From: Alkalicoccobacillus gibsonii
Lineage (GTDB): Bacteria; Bacillota; Bacilli; Bacillales; Bacillaceae_D
Length of the DNA stretch: 64,000 nucleotides
Reading direction: 5' to 3'
Assembly: GCF_016798245.1 (NCBI RefSeq)
Contig: NZ_JAEUZA010000004.1
Location: forward strand, 1 to 64,000
The notes under the pieces were generated by a model, which was given only the letters and a program-made list of their open reading frames with translations, searched no databases and was not told the origin of the DNA. Position numbers and translations under genes: made by a program. Shown here piece after piece: positions 52,607 to 61,842 of the stretch (position 1 is its first letter; each line of letters opens with the position of its first letter).

Positions 52607-53458
52607 ATGCAGAAGCTTGAAGTTATGCAGTATTTGAATATTCTAGGATTAAAAGAGGAGCAACCTTCTTACACCTTTTTGGCGAAGATTGTGCGAGCGC
52701 ATGTGTTTTGTTTTCCATTTGAGAACATAGGAAAAGTGATAAATTTTGATCAAAATACATTTCAGGTAGATGCACTTCCAACATTAGCAGAGTTTATCGA
52801 ACAATTTAATCAGTATCAGTTCGGTGGAACGTGTTATGTATTAAATAGTATGTTAAATCAATTGTTAAATGAGCTTGGATTCACAAGCTATAACATCCAT
52901 TTAGGTAAGGATCATTTAGCGATCATAGTTACGCTCAATGGAGAACATATCTTTGTTGATTGCGGGGTGGCAGCACCCATTTTTACTCCAGTTCGAATTG
53001 AGAAAAATCATATGTATGAGTTCACATACAATCAAGAGACGATCCACATTCGTCATTTGAGTAAACAGAATTATGAATTCGCAAGGTTTATCAAAAGGAA
53101 GCTAACAGAAGATTGCTGGACATTTTCCACGAACCCAACAGACCCCTCGTTTATAAAGGATATGGTTCGGCGGTCACACCAACCTACAGCAACGTATATG
53201 TCAGAGCTTCGATGTCAGCTTTGGAAAAAGAGCTGCAATATGCGCATACGAAATAATCAATTACGTATCTACTATCCGGATGGAACAACGGAGAAACGAG
53301 TGTTCAAAACATCTAATGAGATTGAAGAATGTGTTCATAATGAATTTGGATTCAGCAAACTACCTGTGAAACGAGCCATTTCAATTCTCGAGGCATCTGG
53401 CATTCATATCTTTCAACAGGAGGATGCTGCTAAAAATAGTATTGAAGAAAAAGTGTAG
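52607..53458 (+). CDS. Arylamine N-acetyltransferase family protein
   Basis: A 283-residue protein of the NAT fold. The Cys-His-Asp triad is visible in QFGGTCYVLNSML (Cys near residue 74), GKDHLAIIV (His near 108) and FVDCGVAAP (Asp near 122). NATs move acetyl groups from acetyl-CoA to aromatic amines or hydrazines; the natural substrate in bacilli is unclear. The sequence around the triad differs from classical members (RGGxCFExN is usual), so substrate range may differ. ATG 52607 has GGGAGGG upstream. Confidence 0.83.
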   Translation: MQKLEVMQYLNILGLKEEQPSYTFLAKIVRAHVFCFPFENIGKVINFDQNTFQVDALPTLAEFIEQFNQYQFGGTCYVLNSMLNQLLNELGFTSYNIHLGKDHLAIIVTLNGEHIFVDCGVAAPIFTPVRIEKNHMYEFTYNQETIHIRHLSKQNYEFARFIKRKLTEDCWTFSTNPTDPSFIKDMVRRSHQPTATYMSELRCQLWKKSCNMRIRNNQLRIYYPDGTTEKRVFKTSNEIEECVHNEFGFSKLPVKRAISILEASGIHIFQQEDAAKNSIEEKV

Positions 53459-53586
53459 AGACATTCCCCTTTTTAACATCGGATCATAAACGATTCCAAT
53501 TATTTTCTTATTCTGAGTATCATTTGGGTTTTAAGTAAATAAAACAGGGAATAAGGAAGTGGAGATCGTGTAAGGGGGAAATTACC

Positions 53587-53982
53587 ATGTTAAAAAAGAA
53601 AAGATTAACGACCACTAATAGAGACAGTATGGTTGATATTACACGTGAAGTCGAAACGGTTGTTAAAGACTCCAACATAAAAGAAGGACAGGTTGTTATA
53701 TATTGTCCACACACAACAGCAGGGATTACGATTAATGAAAATGCAGATCCTGATGTTAAAGAAGATATGCTAATGAGCTTCCAAGAAGTATACCCGTGGG
53801 AGCATCAACAATATAAACACGCTGAAGGCAATAGTGCAGCCCACTTAAAAGCGAGCACTGTTGGTTCATCACAAACCGTCATCGTTTCTGAAGGCAAATT
53901 AATCCTAGGCCAGTGGCAAGGGATTTACTTTTGTGAGTTTGATGGCTCAAGAGCTAGAACCTATTATATAAAAGTCAGCTAG
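53587..53982 (+). CDS. YjbQ/UPF0047 family protein
   Basis: A 131-residue protein of the YjbQ family, some members of which have thiamine phosphate synthase side activity. The signature VVIYCPHTTAGITINENADP is near residues 38-57, and WEHQQYKHAEGNSAAHLKAS near 71-90; the metal-binding-like histidines are present. The real function is not settled. It starts after AAGGGGG and is followed 16 bp later by the SMP-30 gene, so they may form an operon. Confidence 0.88.
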   Translation: MLKKKRLTTTNRDSMVDITREVETVVKDSNIKEGQVVIYCPHTTAGITINENADPDVKEDMLMSFQEVYPWEHQQYKHAEGNSAAHLKASTVGSSQTVIVSEGKLILGQWQGIYFCEFDGSRARTYYIKVS

Positions 53983-53998
53983 TTGGGAGAGTGATCGT

Positions 53999-54850
53999 GT
54001 GAAGGCAGAGGTCATCTGGAAATCAAAAGCAATGCTTGGTGAGGGACCTTTTTGGGATGAGAAGCAGCAAGTTCTTCACTGGGTTGATATTGATGGATGT
54101 AAGTTAAACACCTATTCACCTAACGAAAAAGAAAATACTCAGCTTTCCTTTGGCCAAAAGGTAACAGCTGTTGTGAAGCGTAAAAAAGGCGGATACATAT
54201 TGGCAATGACAGACGGTCTCTATTTATTTGATGCGGATCGTCTAGAAAAAGTTGCTTCCCCTGAAAAGATTGTACCGTATCACCGATTTAATGATGGGAA
54301 ATGTGACCCGGCTGGACGCTTATGGGCTGGAACAATGGTTATGGAGGGCTCAGAAAAGGATGCTGCGCTTTACAGACTCCATACAGACTATTCATGTGAG
54401 AAAGTGATTGAAGGCGTCCAGATTTCAAATGGATTAGCATGGGATACGAAGAACAGTAGTATGTATTACATTGATACACCAACACAACAGGTTGTCTCAT
54501 ATCAATACCATCAGGAAAGTGGAGAGATTGATGGAAAAAAAGTCGTTTATACCTTTCCGAAATCAGAAGGCTCCCCAGATGGTATGACGATTGATCAAGA
54601 CGGAATGCTTTGGGTCGCGATGTACAACGGCTGGCAAGTCATTCAATTAAATCCTTATACCGAAGAAATTATTCAGCGAGTTGAAGTAGGTGCAAAATGC
54701 GTTACGTCCTGTGCCTTTGGTGGAGAAGACTATCAAACTCTTTATATCACAACGGCTTCTAGTAATGACGAGAATGACCCACAAGGTGGTAACTTGTTTG
54801 CCGTTCATACTAAATCAAAAGGCTATAAGCCCGATGAATTTGCAGGTTAA
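53999..54850 (+). CDS. SMP-30/gluconolactonase family protein
   Basis: A 283-residue six-bladed beta-propeller lactonase. Metal ligands of the family are visible: the glutamate in MLGEGPFWDE near residue 15, the asparagine in HRFNDGKCDPAGRLWAGTM near 99-117, the asparagine of ISNGLAWD near 148, and SEGSPDGMTIDQDGMLWVAM near 193-212. It should open a sugar lactone, perhaps gluconolactone. It starts at GTG 53999. Whether it joins the sugar locus upstream is unclear because a terminator and two genes intervene. Confidence 0.87.
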   Translation: MKAEVIWKSKAMLGEGPFWDEKQQVLHWVDIDGCKLNTYSPNEKENTQLSFGQKVTAVVKRKKGGYILAMTDGLYLFDADRLEKVASPEKIVPYHRFNDGKCDPAGRLWAGTMVMEGSEKDAALYRLHTDYSCEKVIEGVQISNGLAWDTKNSSMYYIDTPTQQVVSYQYHQESGEIDGKKVVYTFPKSEGSPDGMTIDQDGMLWVAMYNGWQVIQLNPYTEEIIQRVEVGAKCVTSCAFGGEDYQTLYITTASSNDENDPQGGNLFAVHTKSKGYKPDEFAG

Positions 54851-54920
54851 GAATCATTTTTTCTGCTAACACTTGTAGAAGTGGAACGATGGTATAACCG
54901 AATAGATAAGCTTGAATGAT

Positions 54921-54968
54921 GGGCGATTATTCCACTAGCTGGAATGTTCGCTCTTTCTTTTGCTTTTT
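54921..54968 (+). terminator. Possible terminator of the SMP-30 gene
   Basis: GCGATTATTCCA and TGGAATGTTCGC pair with two mismatches around a short loop and a T-rich stretch follows. Confidence 0.55.
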
Positions 54969-55062
54969 AGCTTATTTTTTTACATGATTCGTCACGATTA
55001 TGCATAATCAAATTATGCTACAATTCAACTTAGATCTTTTTCGGAATGTACAGGAGGAAAAC

Positions 55063-56670
55063 ATGGCCGATTCAAATTTGATGCGCGGTACAAAAGTTTT
55101 AACCGCTGCAACACTTGCTTCAAAAATTTTAGGCTTTATTTACGTCGTTCCCTTCTCTGCTTTAGTTGGTCAAACAGGGTTAGGGTTATATTCGTATGGG
55201 TATACGCCTTATACCATACTTCTCAGCTTAGCAACGTTGGGGTTTCCACTCGCTGTTTCTAAGTTTGTTTCCAAATATCAATCAATGGGTGATTACGAAA
55301 CGGGATACCGACTGTTTAAATCTGGGTTACTTGTGATGAGCATAACCGGTTTATTAGCCTTTCTTCTCTTATTTTTTATGGCGCCTGTTATCACGCCTCT
55401 CGTTTTGCCGAATGAACAGGCAGGTGTAAACTCTTACGAGGATATTACCTTTACAATTCGTATGGTCAGTGTTGCTCTGCTAATTGTCCCAATTATGGGG
55501 ATGATCCGAGGGTACTTTCAGGGGTCGGGGCAAATGATGCCAACAGCCGTATCTCAAGTGATTGAACAAATTGTGCGCATCTGTTTTATCTTGTCGGCTG
55601 CTTTTTTAATTATGAACGTAGGGAATGGTGAAATCGGACTGGCTGTAGGTTTTGCTACCTTTGGTGCATTTATCGGAGGTTTGGCTGGGCTGGCCGTGCT
55701 TCTTATGTATCTCTTTAAAAGTCGAACAACCATTATAGGTCTAGCACAAAGCAAACACTCTAAAAAACCATTGCCATTAAAAGCAATGTACAAAGAGCTT
55801 ATATGGTATGCTGTTCCTCTTTCCATTGTAGGTTTGGCCATTCCGTTATTTCAGTTGATTGATACGATGACCATTAATGGAGCACTTGCACGTATCGGAA
55901 TGGGTGAGGTTTCCGAGAATTTTGTTGGCGTACTGACGCAATCGGCGCACAAAATCGTATTAATTCCTATGGCTTTAGCAACGGCATTGTCGATTACACT
56001 TGTACCAACCATAACAAGAGCTTATACAGAAGGTGATCAAGTTAAACTTCAACGTCTAATCACGCAAACCTTCCAACTGATCCTATTTATCACGTTGCCA
56101 GCAGCTGTTGGTCTAGCCGTACTATCAGATCCAATCTTTGTTGCGTTATTTAGTATTGAAGACTTGGCCATTGGAGGAGAAACACTACAATATTACGGTC
56201 CAATCACGTTATTATTTTCTCTTTTTTCTGTTACAGCAGCTATTCTTCAAGGAATTAATCGACAAGTGCTTGCGATCACAGCTCTTCTTTCTGGGTTAAT
56301 TCTTAAGCTTGCATTAAATCATCTGTTGCTTGTCTCAATGGGACCAAATGGAGCTATTTTAGCAACCTACATTGGATTTATCGTAGCTATAGGCGTGACT
56401 GTATGGGGAATCGGGAAATATACGTCATTTTCTTATCAGAAGATTGTTCAAAGAGCGTGCATCCTTCTAGGCTTTTCTCTCATCATGGCAGCTGTTGTTT
56501 GGTTTATCACGATGGGACTTCGTTTAAGCTTTCCATTAGAAAATCGCTTTAATAGCTTTGTATTATCAGGGGTAGGTGCATTATCTGGGGCCATTGTTTA
56601 TGCTTATTTAACATATCGCTCCGGGTTAGCTGAGGTAGTACTAGGAGAACGGTTTAGGAAACCAGATTGA
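55063..56670 (+). CDS. murJ: Lipid II flippase MurJ (YtgP), MOP superfamily
   Basis: A 535-residue membrane protein with 14 predicted helices. In B. subtilis YtgP is the main lipid II flippase (MurJ), moving the peptidoglycan precursor outward. The start RGTKVLTAATLASKILGFIY and SALVGQTGLGLYSYGYTPYT near residues 30-50, and GYFQGSGQMMPTAVSQVIEQ near 148-168, match the family. ATG 55063 has ACAGGAGGA just upstream; the frame opens at 55000. Three SEDS-family genes follow on the same strand, a functional match because SEDS proteins use lipid II. Confidence 0.9.
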   Translation: MADSNLMRGTKVLTAATLASKILGFIYVVPFSALVGQTGLGLYSYGYTPYTILLSLATLGFPLAVSKFVSKYQSMGDYETGYRLFKSGLLVMSITGLLAFLLLFFMAPVITPLVLPNEQAGVNSYEDITFTIRMVSVALLIVPIMGMIRGYFQGSGQMMPTAVSQVIEQIVRICFILSAAFLIMNVGNGEIGLAVGFATFGAFIGGLAGLAVLLMYLFKSRTTIIGLAQSKHSKKPLPLKAMYKELIWYAVPLSIVGLAIPLFQLIDTMTINGALARIGMGEVSENFVGVLTQSAHKIVLIPMALATALSITLVPTITRAYTEGDQVKLQRLITQTFQLILFITLPAAVGLAVLSDPIFVALFSIEDLAIGGETLQYYGPITLLFSLFSVTAAILQGINRQVLAITALLSGLILKLALNHLLLVSMGPNGAILATYIGFIVAIGVTVWGIGKYTSFSYQKIVQRACILLGFSLIMAAVVWFITMGLRLSFPLENRFNSFVLSGVGALSGAIVYAYLTYRSGLAEVVLGERFRKPD

Positions 56671-56798
56671 TGTTTAGAGATTTTGCGTCATTGGCGCACG
56701 ATTTTCAACAAGTTATGACAGCTTCCTCCTCTTTTTCAAAAGCCCACGCTCTGCTATAATAAAAGGACTGACTATGTTCGGGTGAAGTGGGGGAGGCA

Positions 56799-57956
56799 AT
56801 GAAGTATTCAATAATAAAAGATCATGATTGGTTGCTAATCCTGACAGTTTTTGCGCTGGCTTCCTTTGGTGTGTTAATGGTTTTTAGCTCAAGCTATGTG
56901 GAAGGTATGTATATGGGAGAAGGAGGAAGTGGAGATCCTTACTTCTTCTTGAAACGGCAAGCTGTCTGGTTTTTACTCGCCACCATTCTTTTTATCTTTT
57001 TTATGCACTTTAATTATCATGTGTTTAAGAAATTAACGCCGTTTATTTTAATCTTATCTTTTTTATCGTTATTTCTGGTATTGGTAGGATTTGGTAGTTC
57101 GGGCGGAGGAGCTCAACGTTGGTTGCAGCTTGGGCCATTTAGACTTCAACCTTCCGAATTTGTTAAATTAGGCATGGTTATTTATCTTGCTCAAGTCTAT
57201 TCTCAAAAGCAAGTGTATATTCATAAATTTATTAAAGGAGTCCTGCCGCCTTTAATTGTAGTTGGATTGATCTTTATTCTTATAATGCGTCAACCGGACC
57301 TAGGAACGGCAACAGCGATTTTAATGGTTACGTTCTTTATCATCTTTTTATCGGGAGCGCGCTGGATACATATCATTGGTCTAGGTGTTGTTGGTGGTTC
57401 GTTATTTACAGTATTAGCAGTTTCCGAATCATACCGTTTTAGACGGTTAACCTCATTCGTTGATCCGTTTGCTGATCCGATGAACGATGGTCTCCAGCTC
57501 ATTCAAGGGTATATAGCATTTGCGCATGGAGGGCTGACCGGAACTGGATTAGGTGGTAGTGTACAGAAGCTGTTATATCTACCTGAAGCACATACTGATT
57601 TTATCTTAGCGATTATCTCAGAAGAACTTGGAATTCTTGGTGTGTTGTTTGTTTTGGCGTGTTATGGGGTGATCCTCTTTAAAGGAGTACTTGTCGGAAT
57701 TAAGTGTAAGAACCCATTCGGCAGCTTACTTGCTTTTGGTATTGTTTTTCAATTGGCCATTCAAGTGGTCTTTAATATTGGCGCGGTGAGTGGTTTGCTA
57801 CCAATTACCGGAATTACGTTACCTTTAGTAAGTAATGGTGGATCATCACTACTTGTAACGATGGTATCTATTGCCATTTTGGCGAATATATCACGTCATA
57901 ACATTCGTCAAAATCGTTTAAAAGAAGATTTTGATAATCAGGTTAAAACAGCCTAG
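56799..57956 (+). CDS. SEDS family protein 1 (FtsW/RodA/SpoVE type)
   Basis: A 385-residue polytopic protein of the SEDS glycosyltransferase family, which polymerise lipid II. Key segments are intact: GGGAQRWLQLGPFRLQPSEF near residues 103-122, IMRQPDLGTATAIL near 158, LPEAHTDFILAIISEELGIL with the essential aspartate near 262, and the C-terminal PLVSNGGSSLL (SN in place of the usual SY). ATG 56799 follows GGGAGG. No class B penicillin-binding partner is encoded nearby. It is first of three tandem SEDS genes. Confidence 0.9.
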   Translation: MKYSIIKDHDWLLILTVFALASFGVLMVFSSSYVEGMYMGEGGSGDPYFFLKRQAVWFLLATILFIFFMHFNYHVFKKLTPFILILSFLSLFLVLVGFGSSGGGAQRWLQLGPFRLQPSEFVKLGMVIYLAQVYSQKQVYIHKFIKGVLPPLIVVGLIFILIMRQPDLGTATAILMVTFFIIFLSGARWIHIIGLGVVGGSLFTVLAVSESYRFRRLTSFVDPFADPMNDGLQLIQGYIAFAHGGLTGTGLGGSVQKLLYLPEAHTDFILAIISEELGILGVLFVLACYGVILFKGVLVGIKCKNPFGSLLAFGIVFQLAIQVVFNIGAVSGLLPITGITLPLVSNGGSSLLVTMVSIAILANISRHNIRQNRLKEDFDNQVKTA

Positions 57957-57990
57957 CAGGAGGGCTTAACCTTATTTGTGGAGGAATAAC

Positions 57991-59169
57991 ATGCAAGAAA
58001 GAAAATCAAGCCTTCAACAGCTTGACTATACGTTATTGTTTCTAATGTTTGTGTTAATGTGTATTAGTTTGTTGGCCATATATAGTGCATCTGGACAATA
58101 CAATGTCGATCCTAGTTACTTTGTGATCCGGCAGCTTATCTGGTTTGCTGTTGGAGCTGTCATTATTGTTGGTGTAATGTTTGTAGATTATGATTTCTTT
58201 AAAAACTTAACAGTGCCTGTCTATGCATTTGGTATGCTTCTGTTATTGATCGTTGAATTTTTTGGGGTCTACCGCAACGGAGCGCAACGTTGGATTAACT
58301 TAGGTGTAACAGAAATCCAGCCATCAGAGTTTATGAAGATCTTTTTAATTCTTGCTCTAGCGCATTTATTATATAAAGTAACAACTCATCGAAAAGATAC
58401 CTCTATACAGGGCGACTTAATCATTCTGTTTAAAATCTTGGCCTTAGGTGTTCCGCCGTTTTTCTTAATTCTGAAACAGCCGGATTTAGGAACAGCACTT
58501 GTTATTGCAAGTATCATCGGTGTTATGATTTTAATGTCAGGAATTAGATGGCGAATTTTAATTTTTATGTCTGTCCTAGTCATATTGGGAATTTCAATTC
58601 TGGTTTGGCTCTATAATGCTCATTTTGATATATTCAATATTTTTATCAAGTCTCATCAGCTTGACCGAATTCTTGGCTGGTTAGATCCGGATGGAGATAC
58701 ATCGGGGATTGGTTATCAATTAAATTTAGCGTTACAAGGAATCGGTTCAGGTCAGTTTTATGGGAGTGGCTTTATGCAGGGCGTTCAAACTCAAAGTGAT
58801 ACCCTTCCTGAAATTCATACTGACTTTATCTTTGCTGCCATTGGCGAGGAGTTTGGGTTCTTTGGAGCGATGGTACTACTTGTTACGTATTTCTTATTAT
58901 TTTACCGGATGATTATGATTGCTCTAACATGCAATAATTTGTATGGATCGTATCTTGTAGCTGGTGTCATTGGTCTGCTTGTGTTCCAAGTCTTTCAAAA
59001 CATTGCAATGACGATTGGTTTAATGCCAATCACAGGGCTTGCGTTGCCGTTTATTAGTTACGGGGGAAGTGCTTTACTTACGAATATGCTCGCGATGGGA
59101 ATCATTCTGAATGTAAATATGAGAACAAAGCATTATATGTTTGAAGCGAGAGAATCAGTTGCCGAATAA
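57991..59169 (+). CDS. SEDS family protein 2 (FtsW/RodA/SpoVE type)
   Basis: A 392-residue SEDS protein with all usual signatures: RNGAQRWINLGVTEIQPSEF near residues 90-109, LKQPDLGTALV, LPEIHTDFIFAAIGEEFGFF with the essential aspartate, and LPFISYGGSALL. It starts at ATG 57991 after GGAGGA and lies 34 bp from the first SEDS gene, so both are probably in one operon. Among the three it is closest to classical RodA/FtsW in its motifs. Confidence 0.9.
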   Translation: MQERKSSLQQLDYTLLFLMFVLMCISLLAIYSASGQYNVDPSYFVIRQLIWFAVGAVIIVGVMFVDYDFFKNLTVPVYAFGMLLLLIVEFFGVYRNGAQRWINLGVTEIQPSEFMKIFLILALAHLLYKVTTHRKDTSIQGDLIILFKILALGVPPFFLILKQPDLGTALVIASIIGVMILMSGIRWRILIFMSVLVILGISILVWLYNAHFDIFNIFIKSHQLDRILGWLDPDGDTSGIGYQLNLALQGIGSGQFYGSGFMQGVQTQSDTLPEIHTDFIFAAIGEEFGFFGAMVLLVTYFLLFYRMIMIALTCNNLYGSYLVAGVIGLLVFQVFQNIAMTIGLMPITGLALPFISYGGSALLTNMLAMGIILNVNMRTKHYMFEARESVAE

Positions 59170-59265
59170 GGTGACTGATTCTTTTTTATGCAAAAAAAGG
59201 AATAAACTCTGTCCAAAAAAGGGAGGAGTCGATATAATGAAGGGAATTGGAAATTAGGTGGGGCT

Positions 59266-60432
59266 ATGATGTTAAAATCAAAGATAGATTATAATATGCT
59301 TTTTCTTCTCTTTCTCTTTATGGTGATTAGTTGTTTTTACATATATGAAGCACAGGAGCTTCAACAGTATTCAACTAACTTTATGCTCAGGCAATTAATC
59401 TTTTTCGTTGCATTATTTATGTTAGTCATTGCCATGTCGTACATTGATATTGATTATATTAAACAGAGCCATTGGTTTTTATATGGATTTGGAATCATTA
59501 TTTTAATAGGCCTTCTCGTTGTACCGGACTCCCTTGTGAGGGGAGAAGATAACGGGGCGGTACGCTGGTATAACTTGCCTGTGATTGGTTCATTCCAACC
59601 TGCAGAGCTAACAAAGATCTTTTTAATTGTTACCTTTGCTAACATCATTGGTAAACATAAAGAAGGTTCATCAAAATGGAAAAGTGATGTCTGGTTAATC
59701 ATTAAGGTTGCGGCTCTATGCGCTCCTGTTGCGTTATTATTAATTGAGCAGCCTGATATGGGAACAATTATGCAGATTGCAGCGATTGTTTTATCTGTGT
59801 TACTTGTATCAAAAGTTAGTTTAAAGTGGATTCTTTCAATGATTCTTATTCCTGTCACAGCCATACTTAGCTTTGTAATGGTTTATTTTACACGGATGGA
59901 TTTATTAGAGAAATATTTTTTTGTTCATCTTGAAGATTACCAAGTAAAACGTTTTCATGGATGGTTAAATCCGACAGAATATGTGGATGAAGCATTCCAA
60001 GTTAATTTAGCGATGAGAGCAGTAGGCTCAGGTCGATTAAATGGAATTGGGGCAGAGAATAATAATTACTATATCCCTGAAGCGCATACTGACTTTATTT
60101 TTGCGATAATTGCCCATACTCATGGGTTTATAGTGGCGTGTATACTTATAAGTATTTACTTTATTCTCTTATACCATATTGTTATGATAGGTTTTCAATC
60201 AACAAACCAATTTGACCTATGTATTTGTGCCGGAGTGGCAGGATTATTTGCTTTTCAAATCTTTCAAAACATTGGAATGAATATCGGGTTACTCCCAGTT
60301 ACTGGGTTTTCATTGCCGCTTGTTAGCTATGGAGGAAGTTCGTTATTGACAGCTGGTTTATCACTTGGTTTAGTCTTATGTGTAAAAGCAAATCGAAGAG
60401 AATATATGTTTGAAAAGTCTGAGGAAATGTAG
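59266..60432 (+). CDS. SEDS family protein 3, diverged (FtsW/RodA/SpoVE type)
   Basis: A 388-residue paralogue with ten or so transmembrane helices. The essential aspartate is kept (IPEAHTDFIFAIIAHTHGFI), but the glutamates that normally follow (EE-L/F-G) are replaced by HTHG, the PSE motif has become PAE (SFQPAELTKI), and GAQRW reads GAVRW. These changes suggest altered activity or a non-catalytic role. The start is ATG 59266 or 59269 after GGTGGGG. It lies 96 bp after SEDS 2, upstream of the pseudouridine synthase gene. Confidence 0.87.
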   Translation: MMLKSKIDYNMLFLLFLFMVISCFYIYEAQELQQYSTNFMLRQLIFFVALFMLVIAMSYIDIDYIKQSHWFLYGFGIIILIGLLVVPDSLVRGEDNGAVRWYNLPVIGSFQPAELTKIFLIVTFANIIGKHKEGSSKWKSDVWLIIKVAALCAPVALLLIEQPDMGTIMQIAAIVLSVLLVSKVSLKWILSMILIPVTAILSFVMVYFTRMDLLEKYFFVHLEDYQVKRFHGWLNPTEYVDEAFQVNLAMRAVGSGRLNGIGAENNNYYIPEAHTDFIFAIIAHTHGFIVACILISIYFILLYHIVMIGFQSTNQFDLCICAGVAGLFAFQIFQNIGMNIGLLPVTGFSLPLVSYGGSSLLTAGLSLGLVLCVKANRREYMFEKSEEM

Positions 60433-60449
60433 GAAATGAGGCAATTAGA

Positions 60450-61154
60450 ATGAGATTAGACAAGCTTCTAGCTGATGCAGGATATGGCTCAAGAAAAGAA
60501 GTGAAAAAGCTTTTAAAGTCCGGGGTTGTTTCAATTAACCAGAAAGTAAATAAAGATCCAAAAACACAAGTAGATCCTAGTTCCGAGGAAGTCATTGTTG
60601 CGGGCGAGGCTGTTCATTATCAATCTGAGGTTTATTTAATGTTAAACAAACCAAAAGGGGTCATCTCTGCAACGGAGGATTCCATGCATAGAACAGTGAT
60701 TGATTTAATTGATGAGAAGTGGGCGTCTTACTCCATTTTTCCTGTAGGTCGATTGGATAAAGATACTGAGGGATTATTATTGCTAACAACAGATGGTTCG
60801 TTTTCACATCGATTGATGTCCCCGAGACAGCATGTGTCAAAGGTATATCAAGCTAAAATTGACGGAATGGTCACTGATGAAGACATCGAAGCATTTCGCG
60901 TAGGTGTTGAGCTTGATGACGGGTACGTAACAAAGCCTGCAGTACTCACTATTTTAGAATCCAATGAGATCTCCAACATCGAACTGACGATAACTGAAGG
61001 CAAATTTCACCAAGTGAAACGAATGTTTAAGGCAAGAGAGAAAACCGTATTAGCTCTTAAGCGTAGAGCAATCGGCAAGCTTGATCTCGATGAATCACTT
61101 GCGCCTGGTCAATATAGAGAACTAACGGAAGAAGAGTTAGCCTTATTTGAATAA
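60450..61154 (+). CDS. ytzG: RsuA-family 16S rRNA pseudouridine synthase (YtzG)
   Basis: A 234-residue enzyme with an N-terminal S4 RNA-binding domain (MRLDKLLADAGYGSRKEVKK) and the catalytic motif GRLDKDTEGLLLLTTDG near residues 104-120 holding the essential aspartate. It should make a pseudouridine in 16S rRNA. It starts 17 bp after the third SEDS gene and may be cotranscribed. Its neighbours murJ and ytzE agree with the B. subtilis region. Confidence 0.9.
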   Translation: MRLDKLLADAGYGSRKEVKKLLKSGVVSINQKVNKDPKTQVDPSSEEVIVAGEAVHYQSEVYLMLNKPKGVISATEDSMHRTVIDLIDEKWASYSIFPVGRLDKDTEGLLLLTTDGSFSHRLMSPRQHVSKVYQAKIDGMVTDEDIEAFRVGVELDDGYVTKPAVLTILESNEISNIELTITEGKFHQVKRMFKAREKTVLALKRRAIGKLDLDESLAPGQYRELTEEELALFE

Positions 61155-61161
61155 AAGCCAA

Positions 61162-61200
61162 AAGAGACCGAGGCACACAACGTTGCCTCGGTCTCTTCAT
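61162..61200. terminator. Bidirectional terminator between ytzG and ytzE
   Basis: AAGAGACCGAGGCA pairs perfectly with TGCCTCGGTCTCTT. The T tail is better on the minus strand. Confidence 0.82.
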
Positions 61201-61212
61201 GTAACAGGTCTA

Positions 61213-61431
61213 CTATGAAACCCTTGTTTTTTTGTTAGTTGTACTCCATTTTCCACGTGTAGGGCTTGTCACGAGTTTGTTATACTCTAAAACGTTCAAG
61301 TCACGTTGGATCGTCCGTTGAGTAATTCCGAACTCTTCAACCAATTCATTCGTCGTGACGGTCCCCCTTTGTTTGATGTAGAGGTAAATGGACTTAATAC
61401 GAGTCAGCATGCGATCAGTTGAAGTTTTCAA
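61213..61431 (-). CDS. ytzE: DeoR-type winged-helix regulator (YtzE)
   Basis: A 72-residue protein consisting of a single DeoR-type HTH domain: IYLYIKQRGTVTTNELVEEF followed by GITQRTIQRDLNVLEYNKLV. It lacks the sugar-phosphate sensing domain of full DeoR proteins, as does B. subtilis YtzE, which it follows along nearly its whole length (start MKTSTDRMLTRIKSIYLYI). Target genes are unknown. Its upstream region is an unusually long noncoding stretch. Confidence 0.88.
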   Translation of the reverse strand: MKTSTDRMLTRIKSIYLYIKQRGTVTTNELVEEFGITQRTIQRDLNVLEYNKLVTSPTRGKWSTTNKKTRVS

Positions 61432-61695
61432 AACACCACTCCTTATACATAATCATGACTAGATCCTGTTGCTAAATGTATGCAGAATAAATCCACATCA
61501 TGCACGGTTCTTTAATGATTCATGTGCGTCAGGGACGTGTTGTCTTTCTAAAGTGATGTTAGATCAGATTATCTTCTATCTGTTTAATCTGATAAAACAT
61601 ATACTTCCCTAGACACGTATATTTTACAACGGCTTGTCTAATTTATCAAGGATTTTGTTTGTGTATTTTCATGTAATGACAAACTATACGAATGA

Positions 61696-61732
61696 AAAAC
61701 CGAACATTGTATTCAGGTGAACGTTCCGACTT
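61696..61732. promoter_or_regulatory. PurR-box-like pair
   Basis: AAAACCGAACATT (61696-61708) matches the PurBox consensus AWWWCCGAACWWT exactly. A degraded inverted copy (AACGTTCCGACTT) follows, with 17 bases between CCGAAC and GTTCCG, the spacing known for PurR sites. Confidence 0.5.
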
Positions 61733-61792
61733 TATTAAAAATGTTGCTGAATTCGTTTCTGTTACTGGATAGAAGATCAAATCCCTTTGAAC

Positions 61793-61805
61793 AAAACCGA
61801 ACATT
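61793..61805. promoter_or_regulatory. Second PurR-box-like site
   Basis: AAAACCGAACATT is repeated exactly in the same orientation, 97 bp from the first. No well-spaced inverted partner is seen. Confidence 0.4.
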
Positions 61806-61842
61806 GAATGAATCTGTATGGAAAATGTTCACTATGCATCCT

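Larger units (their letters stand above)
61432..61842. other. 411-bp noncoding stretch between ytzE and cysK
   Basis: No credible gene on either strand. It holds two PurR-box-like sequences, which are listed separately, and an imperfect inverted repeat (TTAGATCAGATTATCTTCTA / TTTAATCTGAT region near 61559-61594). Otherwise it is AT-rich with nothing recognisable. Confidence 0.7.
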
